The notes beneath the pieces were generated by a model that had not been told where the DNA came from, searched no databases, and was given only the letters and a program-made list of their open reading frames with translations. Positions 1-12,290 of a stretch of 64,000 nt of DNA are shown here, piece by piece. The translations under genes were made by a program, and so were the position numbers. How positions within the stretch are numbered: position 1 is the stretch's first letter; the number at the start of each line of letters is the position of its first letter. The stretch is from the NCBI GenBank assembly GCA_030407085.1, contig CM059582.1, forward strand, positions 3,534,001-3,598,000. Reading direction: 5' to 3'. This stretch comes from Trichopria drosophilae (lineage: Eukaryota > Arthropoda > Insecta > Hymenoptera > Diapriidae).

Positions 1-2611
1 TGACAAATGCGGGGACAAAAAATAAACGAGAGGAGATTTTAGTCGAACCTCTCTGAAGTTCGTTAAAACACGATTACGAAAACAAATCGACTTCGCTGAC
101 GACTGTTAGGAAAGTGTCCCCTGCGTGCTAACCCCGTATTCTAATACTTTGTTTGCACTGAAGCGATTAAGAAAGAAAGGAGTTGTTGTACTACTCCTAT
201 ACTTTCTCTTCGTAAATAATGCAAGTACTAACAATAATAACAATAATAATGCAGCACACGGCTGAATCAACGCCCTTGATGCAGTTGCGTAATAATGCTC
301 GCGGGTCTTTGGGGCCAGACGATCACCTGCTCATGTGTTTTCCAGTTTCGAGTCTCTTATGCAATAAACCCTTCGTGTCGTAAACATAACCGACTTAACC
401 TCGTGTTTGTTTTAAAGACAAAGGACATTTTCCATCGTTGACACTGGACACACTGGGACCGAAGGTCCACCTGAAAATATACTTAGCGTTTTATTCTCAC
501 GAAGCTTCGTCGGTTGAACTTCATGTTTTCGGGTAATTGTATTCTCCGACCGGTGTACAACGATGGATAAATATTGTTCGATATATCGTTAAATATCAAA
601 AATGACTTGTGATTGATCTGAATTACGAAAACCAGTCTAATTGTTACCGTTTAACTTTACAATTGCAATTTTCCAGTCCTCTTAGTTCAATGCAGTGCTA
701 ATCAAAAGAAATAGGGGCAATGGTTACGTAAAGTCTGTAGAAGACTATTTTTTAATACGTTCTTTTGATTAGCATGAGTTAAAATCCCGAAAACCAACAA
801 ATATCAGTTAAATTTTTAGATTAAATTTTAAAAAACACAATTTTTTAAATCTGTTTTCTTTTTAAATGATATTACAAATCTGAAGCACGTTTTCTCTTTT
901 CATAAAATCATATATCAATAATATTAATAATAATAATAATATTTTCTTTATTTTACACGAAATATACTAAAGGCGAGCTTTCGGCGATTAGCAGTATGTG
1001 CCCCCTCGACCCCCTTCATCGCCGTCACTACAATTACTTCGTTTCCGCCCTAGATACGTAATATACTATTAAATCGTGTTAAAATATCACTATTTATAAC
1101 ATAAAACATATACAACAACGATACATATAATATAAATACTTTGATGAAACTAATTAATATTCGGAGTTTGATCATAAATATCAAATATTTAGAAAACATT
1201 TATAGAAAAAAATTATTTAAAAGTCATTCAAGAAATGAACCTATATTTCTTACAGAAGTTTTAGAGATACTTTTGGAATTTTTGAATCTTGACTTTTTTG
1301 GCAAAACGCAAATAAATTTACACGTATTATTTTAGTGATTCTAAACATTTTTTCTGTAGGTAACAATTTTTTCATAAAAATTAATGTGGTTGAGTTGAAA
1401 AATCATGAATATTTACTGTACTAATGCGCCATTTCAGACACCATTATGGTGAATACTAAACGTAATGAACACTAATCAAATATGCATGCTAAAACTGTCA
1501 ACTTTTCTATTATGAGTGCTAGAACACGTCTGCACCATTCAAAGTAATTTGTTGGCAAAAAATTATATCGTCGCAATGACATTAGCAATAGAATACTTTT
1601 ACCTTTTTTTTAATAATTTTTTTATGTTAAGTGGTTAAAACGATATCAGTAGAATTAAAAAATTTCAATTTTGGATCATAAGTAGAATTTTTTTCTATTT
1701 TATAAATGCTTTCTTTTAAAAGATTTGGAAGCTCATAATTTATTGATTCTTTTTAATTCTTATAAATGCATTAGTTAAATTTGTAATTTAAATAAATTAA
1801 TTAAAATGGAAAGAATAGAAATAAATTAATTTTGTCAATTCCTTTCAATACTTTTGATTTGAAATCAACGCAAATAAAATATTTACGCATTAGCAAAGAC
1901 TCAAATACTTTTCGAAATTTAGCCTACACCATTCGATGAAGGAATGGATCTTTTGAAACTTTCCTGTTCTTTTTTCTAGTAAATTCACGAGGCTGAAATC
2001 CATGTTGAAAACCAGCACATCTCGATGTTAAAGGGTAGTGATACAAGTTACTTTTTTAGTTAGAAAACACTTGTCGGTGCTGCTGCTTCTCCTACTATTA
2101 TCTAAATTAAAAGTTGGTCATTAAATTTACTCGCAATAGTTAAAAAATAGTCAATTTTACAACAAATGTTTTCGGAGATTATAAAATAGTAATAACAAAG
2201 TGAAAAGAAAATAGTAATAATCAGGTTTCTTAAGCTTACTGTATTGACTGGATCCATCTCAAATCATTCAGGCAGTCTGATAATATGTCGAGAATCACCT
2301 TTAAGGTAAAATATGTTATTCTACTTGAAAATAAAAAAACCCGTATTGTTTCAAATATTCATTAAACATTTTTTGAAATTTTTACAAACAATATAAGACC
2401 TCGTTGCTCCCTCAATTTTCAGTCTCCTCTTGGTTTTATTTTATATGCTTGTTAATGGCAGATTGCTGTAGATGAGAAAATTAGATAACTAATAGAAATA
2501 ATTTTTTTAAAACAAAAAGGACCAAATTTTTTCCTCCGAATTTTCAGGATTTATAGATAATCAAGTATACTATACGTAAGTAATTTTGATGGTAACATCA
2601 AAATGTCATTT
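1..2611. other. Non-coding, AT-rich
   Basis: Short AAT and AAC trinucleotide runs near 230-250 and 915-945. The first 560 bases are less AT-rich than what follows. No supported gene. Confidence 0.4.
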
Positions 2612-3366
2612 TGTGCTTTTTTTTTGTTTCTGAGGAGATGTAAGATATTTTCATTTTTTTTATTTTCTTAAAATCTGTGAATTGTGGGATTTAAATTTTT
2701 ATATCAGATTTCTAGTTGTTGTGTATTTTTCTTTAAATTCATAATACTATTTTTGTAAATACCGTAAAAAGTGAAGAATAGTGATAAGTGCTATAAATAC
2801 CTGTTTTAACTAACAAAAAAGACACATTTTGTTCTAAAAATGTTTTAGTTTAAATAAAGTTACACGTACAATTTCTCATATATCTATTATTTTTTATTTT
2901 TCCTACTTTTCTTTAATTTGTAAGAAAAAGAAAACATATTCACATCCTTCAGCGTTCTCTACCGAATTGTTCGTTTCATTCGATTCATTATAATAATTAC
3001 ATTTTTTTTGTATTAAAAAATGATAACAGCTGAGAACACAGTATCAGAGATATCATCAGGATATGTAAGTTCTAAAAAGTTGGGTAAATCACCAACTTCT
3101 ACTTTCAATTTTTAGTTTTATAGACTTTGCTTTTTATGCACTTTGCCGTAATCAGGACACTGCGTTTCTTTCAGAAACTATAAATAATCCATTTATCAAT
3201 ATTCTTTACATTTGACATGATATTTACGATTATAGTATTATAAATTAAAAAAGAAAACACACAAGATACAACTAGAAATTTGAAATTGAAATTGAAATCT
3301 CAAAACTCCCATATTTTAAGAATGTCCACAAAAACATTTTATATTTCCTCAGAAACAAAAAAAAAA
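2612..3366. mobile_element. Degenerate fold-back element
   Basis: TTTTTTTTTGTTTCTGAGGA, AAATCTGTGA..., TTTCTAGTTGTTGTGT, ATTCATAATACTAT at 2612-2752 are matched in inverse order at 3232-3370 (TAGTATTATAAATT, ACAACTAGAAATT, TTCCTCAGAAACAAAAAA). Arms about 130 bases, well diverged, so old. Weaker pairing may extend outward to about 2,410 and 3,490. Confidence 0.7.
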
Positions 3367-3930
3367 CGAAAAAAAGTGGTATTTATTCGAGAATAATATT
3401 TCCTTTGTTAAGAAAAAAATGAATTATTTCTGTAAAAAATTAAACGAAATATGCCTAGGGGGCAACTGAAAAACTTAAAAATTGAGGTAGTTATTTTTCA
3501 GTGCTTTGACCCGTACTGAAAATAATTTAAATCATAAATAAGTTATTTTTAATTATTATTTAACAATAATAAATTGCGCGTGAAAATCGAGGGTCCGAAT
3601 TGGATCTTGCCAAACGGTCTAAATTAGACCAACTCTGATAGAGGACTTCTGACTCGGATTAGGCAAAAATAGTAAAGGTACTCACGAGAAGTACAAATAT
3701 TAGCTGAAACGTATTCTTGAGTAAAGTACTAACCACTTTGAGTAATTTGTGATTGTCAATAACAAAAATCTTGAAATTCTAGATGCGCACTCTAAACTAA
3801 AAGTCTCTCTGGCGACATACAGGGTGATGCCTCTCAAATTCTGTGCATTATATCAGAGCACTACCTTATTAATAACAATATCGATCTTTAGCAGTATCAT
3901 CATTGCCGAGAAACTATGAACGGTCCGAAT

Positions 3931-3952
3931 TGAACCACGACCCCTAAGGGTC
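3931..3952. repeat. Perfect short hairpin
   Basis: CACGACCC CTAA GGGTCGTG forms an 8-base-pair stem with a four-base loop. Too short to assign a role. Confidence 0.5.
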
Positions 3953-3984
3953 GTGAGACCCCCGATCAGAATACAATTTTTTTT

Positions 3985-4030
3985 TACTATGTAATTATTC
4001 GGTAGTTACTATGTAATTATTGGGTAATTA
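3985..4030 (+). repeat. Short direct duplication
   Basis: TACTATGTAATTATTCGGTA is followed at once by TACTATGTAATTATTGGGTA, a unit of about 21 bases in two copies. Confidence 0.6.
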
Positions 4031-5708
4031 ACCCAAAATGTTTTGCACTTGTTACCTTAATTATTATAATCAGTGTGATTACTATAATTGAAGAGATGCA
4101 CATACAAAAATTATAGAAATTTCACAAAATGAAAATATACACGCTCTCATCGTGATATTTCTACTCCTCCAACAAAGGTCAATAATATAATCTGAAATTG
4201 CTTTGTGGATACATTTATTACAATGAAAATCGACACAGCTGTTTTTAATGAGTGTTATATTTTTACGTTTTATGAAGTGGTAATTTGTACTTACAAGTAA
4301 AAAACTATCTATTTGCGATCTGTTTTGCAGAAGCGTTACTACTGCACTTAATTTCAAACTATTTATTTTAATCGCTCGTAGATGAAAAAATGACAGCTGT
4401 AACATATCAATATAGATTTTTGATCACTTTTAACTTTTACTTGTCTATTGGTTCCTTTAGCCCATCTTATTTATTTAATATATGGGTATTCAAGCGCCAA
4501 CATATCCCCGCATCGTTACATTACATATTCCCGCATGATAATGACAGAAAAAAAAATGTGAATCAAAAGGTATATTAGAATTTAAAAAGCTTTCTAGCAA
4601 TCTTCTGAGAAAGCCCATTAACACTTGGAATGTTTAGCTTATTTTTGAGCTTCAACACCAAGTTCAAAAATTGAAAGGATAATTTCCAAACCTTCTGATT
4701 TTACTATTTCTAGTCATGCTCTTTTAATTCCGGGGGTCTAAATTGCGCTTCGGTGCCTGAGGAAAGACACATAGCTGCTTTTACTTGAAGAAGTAACAAA
4801 GAATTAAAACCTCTTTTATCAATTATTCGGAGTAACAGTCAGAAAAAGTAAAACCATTCCGAGCAATGAACAGTCACTTCTTATTTGTCAGCTTGTGCAC
4901 CGAAAAGGAAACGTAAAAACTTTCCGGGCAACAAATAATCACTTCGTTATAATTTACCATTTGTTGCTCCAAAACATTGTACATTCAATTACACGGAGGC
5001 GATACGGCCATTGTCTTTCGCGTCGTTACCAAAAAAGTCCAATTTTAACAAAAATGGTGAATTTTGTTTAACCCTACAAGGCTATTTATTTCTCTACTTG
5101 GCTGTACATAATCTGTTAGACCGATGATTTCCATTCGAGCCAATGCTAGAAGGTAAAGAAGACGAATATTCTGTAGATATTCATGAAATAGAAAATTTTT
5201 GTAAAAAAGTTAACATATTTTTATCAACGAAGTAGATACCGAACTTCGACATATCACCCAATCCATATGCTGTTATCTTATATGGTTACAATTAAAACAT
5301 TCAGGATTATATTGAATCCGTTTTTTAAATGCTACATTTTATATTTAAAGTTATTATAAAAATTATTAAATACATAATAGATGAGGGTCGTAAGAAGAAC
5401 AAACGTTTAAAAATTAAATAATGCTCAGGCAAATAATTGACTTAGTTCAACATTATTTCTTGCCTAAAACTAATGACGAAATTACAATGATTATTTTTCG
5501 CGACTGGATATCAGCCAATCAGAGCGCGATATTCAAAGGGTTCTACGGTCATTTGTTTAAAATTATACTGGAAATTCCACGGCAGCTCCTGGAAATTGCA
5601 TTCGGAAATTGCATACTCGCTACTCATTTGTTAAAACTTCTAAATTCATATATTCGTATCTCTTCTCTGCTCAGCTGTAACCTCAAATACCGGTCACAAA
5701 AAATAATC

Positions 5709-5914
5709 TGCCGAATACCTCTCGACCTTCAAAATTAATCGCAATATTTCCCTCTAACTTTCCTGCGAACAAATAAATATGTTAAGTTTTGCAGAGAGAT
5801 CCCTCGTGCTGCGCACTCGAGAACTTTAACCTGCAAAACTTGACATATTCACTTGTTTGCCACAAAGCTATCGGGAAATATTCCGATAATTTTGAAGGTC
5901 TCGGGATATTACAA
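5709..5914. mobile_element. Palindromic element of about 206 bases
   Basis: CTCGACCTTCAAAATTAATC, ATATGTTAAGTTTTGCAG on the left pair with CTGCAAAACTTGACATAT and GATAATTTTGAAGGTCTCG on the right. The centre is CTCGTGCTGCGCACTCGAG. No target duplication found. Confidence 0.8.
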
Positions 5915-6954
5915 CTGAAAATTTTACATGTTCACAGCAACAAAACCTTTGTTTCATTTGCATAGTTCTAAAACGCATTTCAACCAGAGTTGCAAATAGA
6001 TTGGAAAATGGTCGAGGATCTTCAATCAATAAAATTAGACAAAAAATTGGTTCCACATAATTTTATAGCAGAAATATTCACATAAATCACGTATTTTTTT
6101 GCATTAAATGATAAACTGTGTGAAACTAAAAGCAAACACTTTTTCCATAATCCACAATTATTTCATCCACCTTCATCCATAGTCTAACGAATCGACATCC
6201 ATTATGAACTTAGTTTTAAAATTAGTTAAAAGAAAAATAGTTTTTCACTTTTTAATACGTTTTACAATAAAATTTTCCATATTGTTTATCGCAGACATGG
6301 TTTCATTGTAATCTTAGCCATTTTTCAATTTGGTACTGAAGCTCGAAAATGAAAATTTTGGGCATTAGTGGGATAAAACGATAGATCTATTTTTACAAAT
6401 TAAAATCTTATATAAAGATTTTTTAGATAACTCATAATCCAATCTTCCTTCAAAGGAACACATTTTTAGTCTCCAAGAGTTCTCATGATCGCGTGGTCCA
6501 TTTACAAAATTGAATATCTATGCTTCAGGTCCCCCTCAAGAAAAATTCTTATTTTTTTCAATTACATTAAACAACTTATGAATTTATTTTTTAATTCGAC
6601 TGTTAGAATGCTATGTATTTTACAATTACTAAAACGTGTTCAGGAGATTAAATATAATTTTATGAAATTTTCTAAGGTTACTAAATTGAAAATTTTAATA
6701 GTCGAATAATTCCTCAAAAAGTGATCGCAGCGCCATCTGCAACTAGTGTTTTGTTTTGGTCTCGAAAAGTCTTCAAAAGAGCCTCCCCCCTCTCGACCTC
6801 TGTTGCCATTTAAAATTTTCGATTTCCCCCATTTCCCTACATGTCGCCTTAGAGGTGGAGGATCGCAACCAATAGATTTTTCGAAAAAAGCGTGTACTCT
6901 CTTAGCCCCGAAAAGGTTCCCGAAAACGATTGGTCAACCTATTTAAATAAGTTT

Positions 6955-7090
6955 TCTTATTTTTGGCCCCCCGTGTCGGTTCCGCCATTTTGAATTTTCA
7001 CATTTTGAGCTCAGATTCGAAATCAGAGATCCCGAACGCCTTTGAGTACCATTTTTCAATATTATTTTAATCGCTGGTGAGGAAATATGT
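6955..7090. repeat. Single unit of the GCCATTTTGAATTTT repeat
   Basis: GTTCCGCCATTTTGAATTTT, AGATTCGAAATCAGAGATCC, CCTTTGAGTACCATTTT, in the same order as in the tandem array at 37.3-37.8 kb. Confidence 0.6.
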
Positions 7091-7599
7091 CTAATTTGTA
7101 TGCTGTAAGAAATGATTCGTTTCATCGCAAATTACCGACCTTTAAGAGCCCATAGAGCCAAAATCCTGTTTAACGGAAGTTATGGCCAGGAGAACTATGG
7201 ATCAGCTTGGTATGAACAACATTTTCCTGTAGTTTGAAGAGAATCCACCAAAAGCCAATTTCCATAAGGTCTGTGCGGGGTCCTTTGTGTTGAAAATGAC
7301 AATAATAGCGAATTCCATGGAAGAATATTCCTGATCCAAACCTCTTTTTTTAGAATTTAAAAGTGTTTGAGTTGTAATAAAATAAATAGCATGACACAGG
7401 TTAGGATGAAAAATTTCGACTTCTCCACCCACGATCTCAATTAATATTAAAAAAACCACTCCGTTTATTATTTTTTAAATCTAGTGGATTGACATAAAGG
7501 TTATTGGAATTTTTACATTTTTTGAAAATGGCCTGATGACTGAGATATAATAAAATCTACTAATAATTTTTTTGAGAAGTCTTCTTCACATGCCTTCAG

Positions 7600-7945
7600 C
7601 AGAATGCATCTGAGGAGGAGGTATACTCGAATCTTCTGGGGCTACTCGAGGAACGATTGGCGAAAAAGGCAATGATCGAAAACAAAAAGTGGCCGGAGTT
7701 CAATGTCCTGTTGGACGAAAACGAATATCATGCATGCATCCTTTTAGGCCTCTCACGGGATCAACGTTCTCCAGAGCTCGATTACGACGATTATTCCAAT
7801 GGACCTGAGGCACGCCATTTAAAACGCAGGCGCAGACGCAAGAAAAAACCGAACGGACTGCATTTCGGGGGTCACGGTTCCAGCGGCCGTAGAAAACATC
7901 ATCAGTGCGGAAATGCACTGCATGCACTAAAATATTTACCATCTT
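7600..7945 (+). CDS. Internal coding exon, unknown protein with polybasic stretch
   Basis: Bounded by acceptor CATGCCTTCAG and strong donor GTAAGT at 7946, phase 0 in, phase 1 out, 115 open codons. Codon use is far richer in GC than the surroundings. The peptide starts QNASEEEVYSNLLGLLEERL, continues with an acidic DYDDYSNGPE and then KRRRRRKKK, followed by a Gly/His-rich segment and a cysteine (HHQCGNALHALKYLPS). A secreted precursor cleaved at the basic run is one reading; a nuclear protein is another. If the donor is ignored, the frame ends at TGA 7987-7989. The neighbouring exons were not identified with confidence. Confidence 0.65.
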
Positions 7946-7989
7946 GTAAGTTTGCTAAAAAAGATCGGTACTCTGATTTGAACGAATGA

Positions 7990-10900
7990 AATGTATTTTT
8001 TTTTCTTGAACCCCTAAGGTAACAAATTATTTTAAAGTCAAATGTTACTAAACATTGCTGAAATATAATCTCACTCGAGTATAAAACTCATCTCCAACTC
8101 TCTGTTCTTTCCAGCTGCAGACTTTTAACTTAGAGGTTATGAACGTGTTCTTCTGATTGGAAAGATAGAGACCCCTAATCCGAAGACAACTTTTATTTTT
8201 CGTTACAGGATAGGAACAAGTAAACGCATCCTTTAGCATAAAATTCCACACGTGATCAAGCTTTTTTATACTGAAGAAATAAACCAACTACATTTCTCTT
8301 GACTAGTTGTGGACAAACTAAATTTAATATTAATATAATTTCTTTCGACACAATGAATTTTGGCAGGTTCTTCATAAGTGATAACAAAAAATTAATAGTA
8401 AATTACCATGGTTTCAATGCAAGTTATTATTTTGAAGATCAAAATTGGATTGTTTTGGATGTAAGCTATAGATCATAGCAATGGATTTTGGAATATCTAA
8501 AAAAAATTTCATGAAATTTTGGGTTTCTCGTAATTGCTACACGAATGTTCGTCCCACTATTGTGTCAATGAACTCTTCCAGTATCATCACGCACATGTTT
8601 TTTGCACACGGATACGAGTATGCTCACGAACAAGCATATGCCCGTAGAAATTATACGGTACTGAGCAGAATTACGGACGAAGATGTGAGCATTTATCACC
8701 TTCTGAAAGCGCAATTTTGAAATTATAGATTACCAAACACCTCTACGGATTCTATTTGGTTTCAAACACATGAGAACCTTTTGAAATTGAAATAATAAAT
8801 CTAGTGAAAATGATATGTCAGAATAACATTTTTTAATAATCATTGCTCACTCTTTATCTTTATTCATGAATTTTGCTATAAGATTAGTGTATGTATTACA
8901 AATTAAACGTTTATTAACTAACGTTTATTTTCTATCTGACTGATTTCGGGCACATATGAAAAAGTTTCAATAAAAAATAAACTAAACAAATGGTATACCG
9001 AAACTGGGAATAACGTGACACAATTCCACGAATTATTTGGTGTGCGTGTCGGTGAAAACGGCAATTGCCTTACAGAGGTTATTATCTGGATGTGGCCCTC
9101 TATATAGCAATCATCCTCCGATGCATCCGCTCCATCAGTCAAAAGTGTTGAGAACCAAGTGAAGGTTCTCAGTGACACGTTCAGTTATGAACCCTTCTTT
9201 GTGAATTATAAATGTTCCTAAGAAATATTTCTGTTATAATAATGATATCAAAATGTTAAAATTATTAGATTAGGAAACATTGGGAACTATCTAAAATTTT
9301 TTTTTACTTTATAATCAAGATAAAATAAGAATGCTAATAATTTAGTTTTACAAACAATGGACATAACGCTAGAAATTTCTGCATTTTTTAAAATAATGTA
9401 GTTCATTGGCTTATTCCTCTTCAATCTTCTCAGGTCCTCTACTGTATGCAGTAAGTCTAGATAAAGGTTGGAGTGTTGAATTAATCTTATTGAATATGCC
9501 TTTCCAAAAGTAACAATTTCTTTTCTTGGTATCCTTAGGCCACTGTTGGTGATTTCGTTGCTTACGTACCATGAGGCGTCTAGAATTGGACCAAGTATTT
9601 TCAACTAGAATCATTCTAGTATCAGTTTGTGGGATTTTATTTCCATTTAATTCAACAGGTGGACATGTTTTTTACGTGCCGTTAAATTTAACATTGTAAG
9701 AATTTTGTTCATTAACATGGATTCTCCAATATCGTAGCTAATTTTGTACTTTTCAAGTCTCGTTATTATTATTCTTTTCATGTCGTTTAATGCGGAGTTA
9801 GTGACAGTTGTGATCTTAAGGTTTCTTGTAAATATTCATATATTTATGATTCTCGTTATTTGTCTCAGAAATGGTTCAAATTCTTTTCTCAAATGCTCTC
9901 GAAGATTTTCACTTTTTCGGTGTTATTTTTTGTTCACGTGCGTTTTTCCGTTTTGATGGGGTGTTTCATTTGTATTAGTTAATTAATGTTTTTAGTTGCT
10001 ATCCATAAGGAACAATCAGTTCTTTCTGTTGTAGACAAAGATGTTAAATATTTTGTAAATATCACCTCCCAAATTCCTTCACTCTTCTGTCACTTTAAAG
10101 TTAAACGACACAATCGTAACTAATATATTTGTCATTGTTTTTTCTTTAATGTACAACAGTAATATTATGGACACTTATACTAATAAATGTCTGTATTATT
10201 TTTCATTTTTCTAATGTATACTTCTTAATCTTATTCAAATTTTGATGGATGATAAGTACTTCTTACAGCAACCCAAACCTGGGTTGGCCTGTATGACATA
10301 AAAATATGATTGAGAAAGTGCGAAGCTTTACCTCGCGTTTACTTTTTGCAGCATGTTGAAATAGAATCAATTGAAAATCAATTGTGAAAACACAAAAGTT
10401 TCAATAAACATTTCAAGGCACTAGTTCAGTTGATTGCCTACTTACTTACAGGGACTCAAATTTCTACCGTGTGTCCACGTTCTATGGCCTGTAATTTCCC
10501 CAAAAATATGCCAATTTTAAAATATGAGCATTGTCTTTTACAGAAAATTTCACCTTCAAGACTTTTACGTTTAATATAAACAAAAATGGTTATTTCGTTC
10601 ATCTATTTAAAATTAATGTAAAATTAAGTTTTTTTCACTTCCAACTTAAAAATAGCCGAGAAACAAATTTTAGCTTTTTTCCGTATAAAGAAAAATGTAT
10701 GCTTCAAAGGGTTAAAATTGCTTGCGCTGATTACGAATCTGGCGTTAGTTTTCAAAAATTGAAAATGGCGAATCCAATATAGCCGACTGACTGGAATCTA
10801 AACAAATGTGGGAGTTTTATTAAACTTATTATTTAATGGTATTTCAGGTTACAAACTAGAACTAAACCCAAAGACGATGAGTCTAAAAGATGTGATACTT

Positions 10901-11824
10901 ATATATTATTCTCATTTCCCCTAAAAGCTCCTTGAGGGGTGACACTGCTTTTTAATGTTTTTGTTTAATGTGGTGCAAACCACATCATCGGTTTCGTAAA
11001 TCTGGAATGCTCTGATTTTAGCAGCTTACGAAGCAATCGTGCTGAGAGAATTGGTATTTTTGTACCATGAAGATCAAAGGTATGATCTATGATACTCTCA
11101 AGTTACTAAAAAAAAATTTTACGTACGTCAATGTAGTCTTAAAAGCAACAAAAATAGCAGTAATAGATGAAAGTTGATCAAATTATCGATGAAGAATCGG
11201 AGAGTGGTGATGAAGATGACGCTTAACTAGCAGGGAGAAACAGGGGTTCACAAACTTGCAACCTCCATAACCAAGAACTATTGAATGGTCTAATAAGAAA
11301 TTTGGGATTATCCAAAGATCCAGCTGAATACCTAGCATCCGAACTAAAGCAGAATTTTATGAAGTATTCAGAGTATCAATGGAAAGTTTGCGGTGATCTA
11401 AAAATTGTCCTACGCTGAGAATCAGGTTTCACAAAATATCCTTTCTTTTTATGTTTTTGTTTCAATTTTTGTATTAAGAGGAAAGATTGATGTTAGACGG
11501 TAACTTATGCGAGTGGAATGTAATTTGCGATACTTTCATGTGCGTCAAACAAAATTGATTTTAGAAGATGAGCAGTCAGACAATGGAATGTTCGTTCTTT
11601 GTTTCAGTCATTTCAAATTTGACTAAATTATTTACATAAATATTATTTCAAAATTGTTGCCATTTTCCAGATAAATTGAATTACTAAGATTCTGAAAATA
11701 CCATTTCCGCCCAGTTGGATTCGTGTAGATATCTGTTTAGAGAAGCTCGTTGTGTTTTTTCCTTTGATTTATATAACTTTATGCTGGTTTATTTGCATAT
11801 ACACGTATATATTATAACGCATAA
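7990..11824. other. Non-coding apart from a possible exon at 8577-8720
   Basis: Frames at 8918-9178, 9287-9604 and 9744-9956 have no supporting splice sites or recognisable protein character. No repeats recognised. Confidence 0.35.
8577..8720 (+). CDS. Possible further exon, unknown
   Basis: After a possible acceptor (CTCTTCCAG) the frame is open for 47 codons to TGA 8718-8720 and reads like protein (GYEYAHEQAYARRNYTVL...DEDVSIYHLL). The phase does not match the donor at 7946, so it is not a simple continuation of that exon. Could be a chance frame. Confidence 0.25.
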   Translation, partial: SSIITHMFFAHGYEYAHEQAYARRNYTVLSRITDEDVSIYHLLKAQF

Positions 11825-12290
11825 TACATTTTTTACCGGTGAGGATTACTCGTGACGAATCGGGACCCCCGTCGCGATCGTCGACGGGGTACAAAGTCGG
11901 TGACGCGACGACGTACGCTCGAAAAGATTTTTGAAAAGTCAAAGAGTTTGATACAAAAAGTACGCAAACGCTTTATACTTGCGCGCCGTGTGCATATATG
12001 TGCTTCTTTGTTTGATGCACGCGCAGAGTAGTCGTCGGTTTCTTTCACATATGCGTACGAGACGCTTCCGCGGTGATATCAAAATCAAAACACACGGTTC
12101 ACGCATAATGCAGTCTGGCCGTCGATCCTGTCCTCACGGGCTGGATCTTTGCATCCTCGACCGGTTCAAAGATGAAATATTATATAGGGTGTTTCTAAAT
12201 CGCTGCTCACGCGCGTCTTCCTCCAAATCGGCTTTGCTTTCGACCGACGCTGTATTTGCATACATAATTGTGTAATTTTTTGTTCGTATT
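11825..12290. other. GC-richer block, unassigned
   Basis: Stands out from the AT-rich surroundings by many CG dinucleotides (CGTCGCGATCGTCGACGGGG and similar). Both strands carry open frames that shadow each other, with no splice-bounded exon or recognised domain. It could be a promoter or first exon. Confidence 0.35.

Noticed and set aside
5421..5738. 105-codon plus-strand frame
   Set aside because: It runs into a palindromic mobile element and shows no coding signature.
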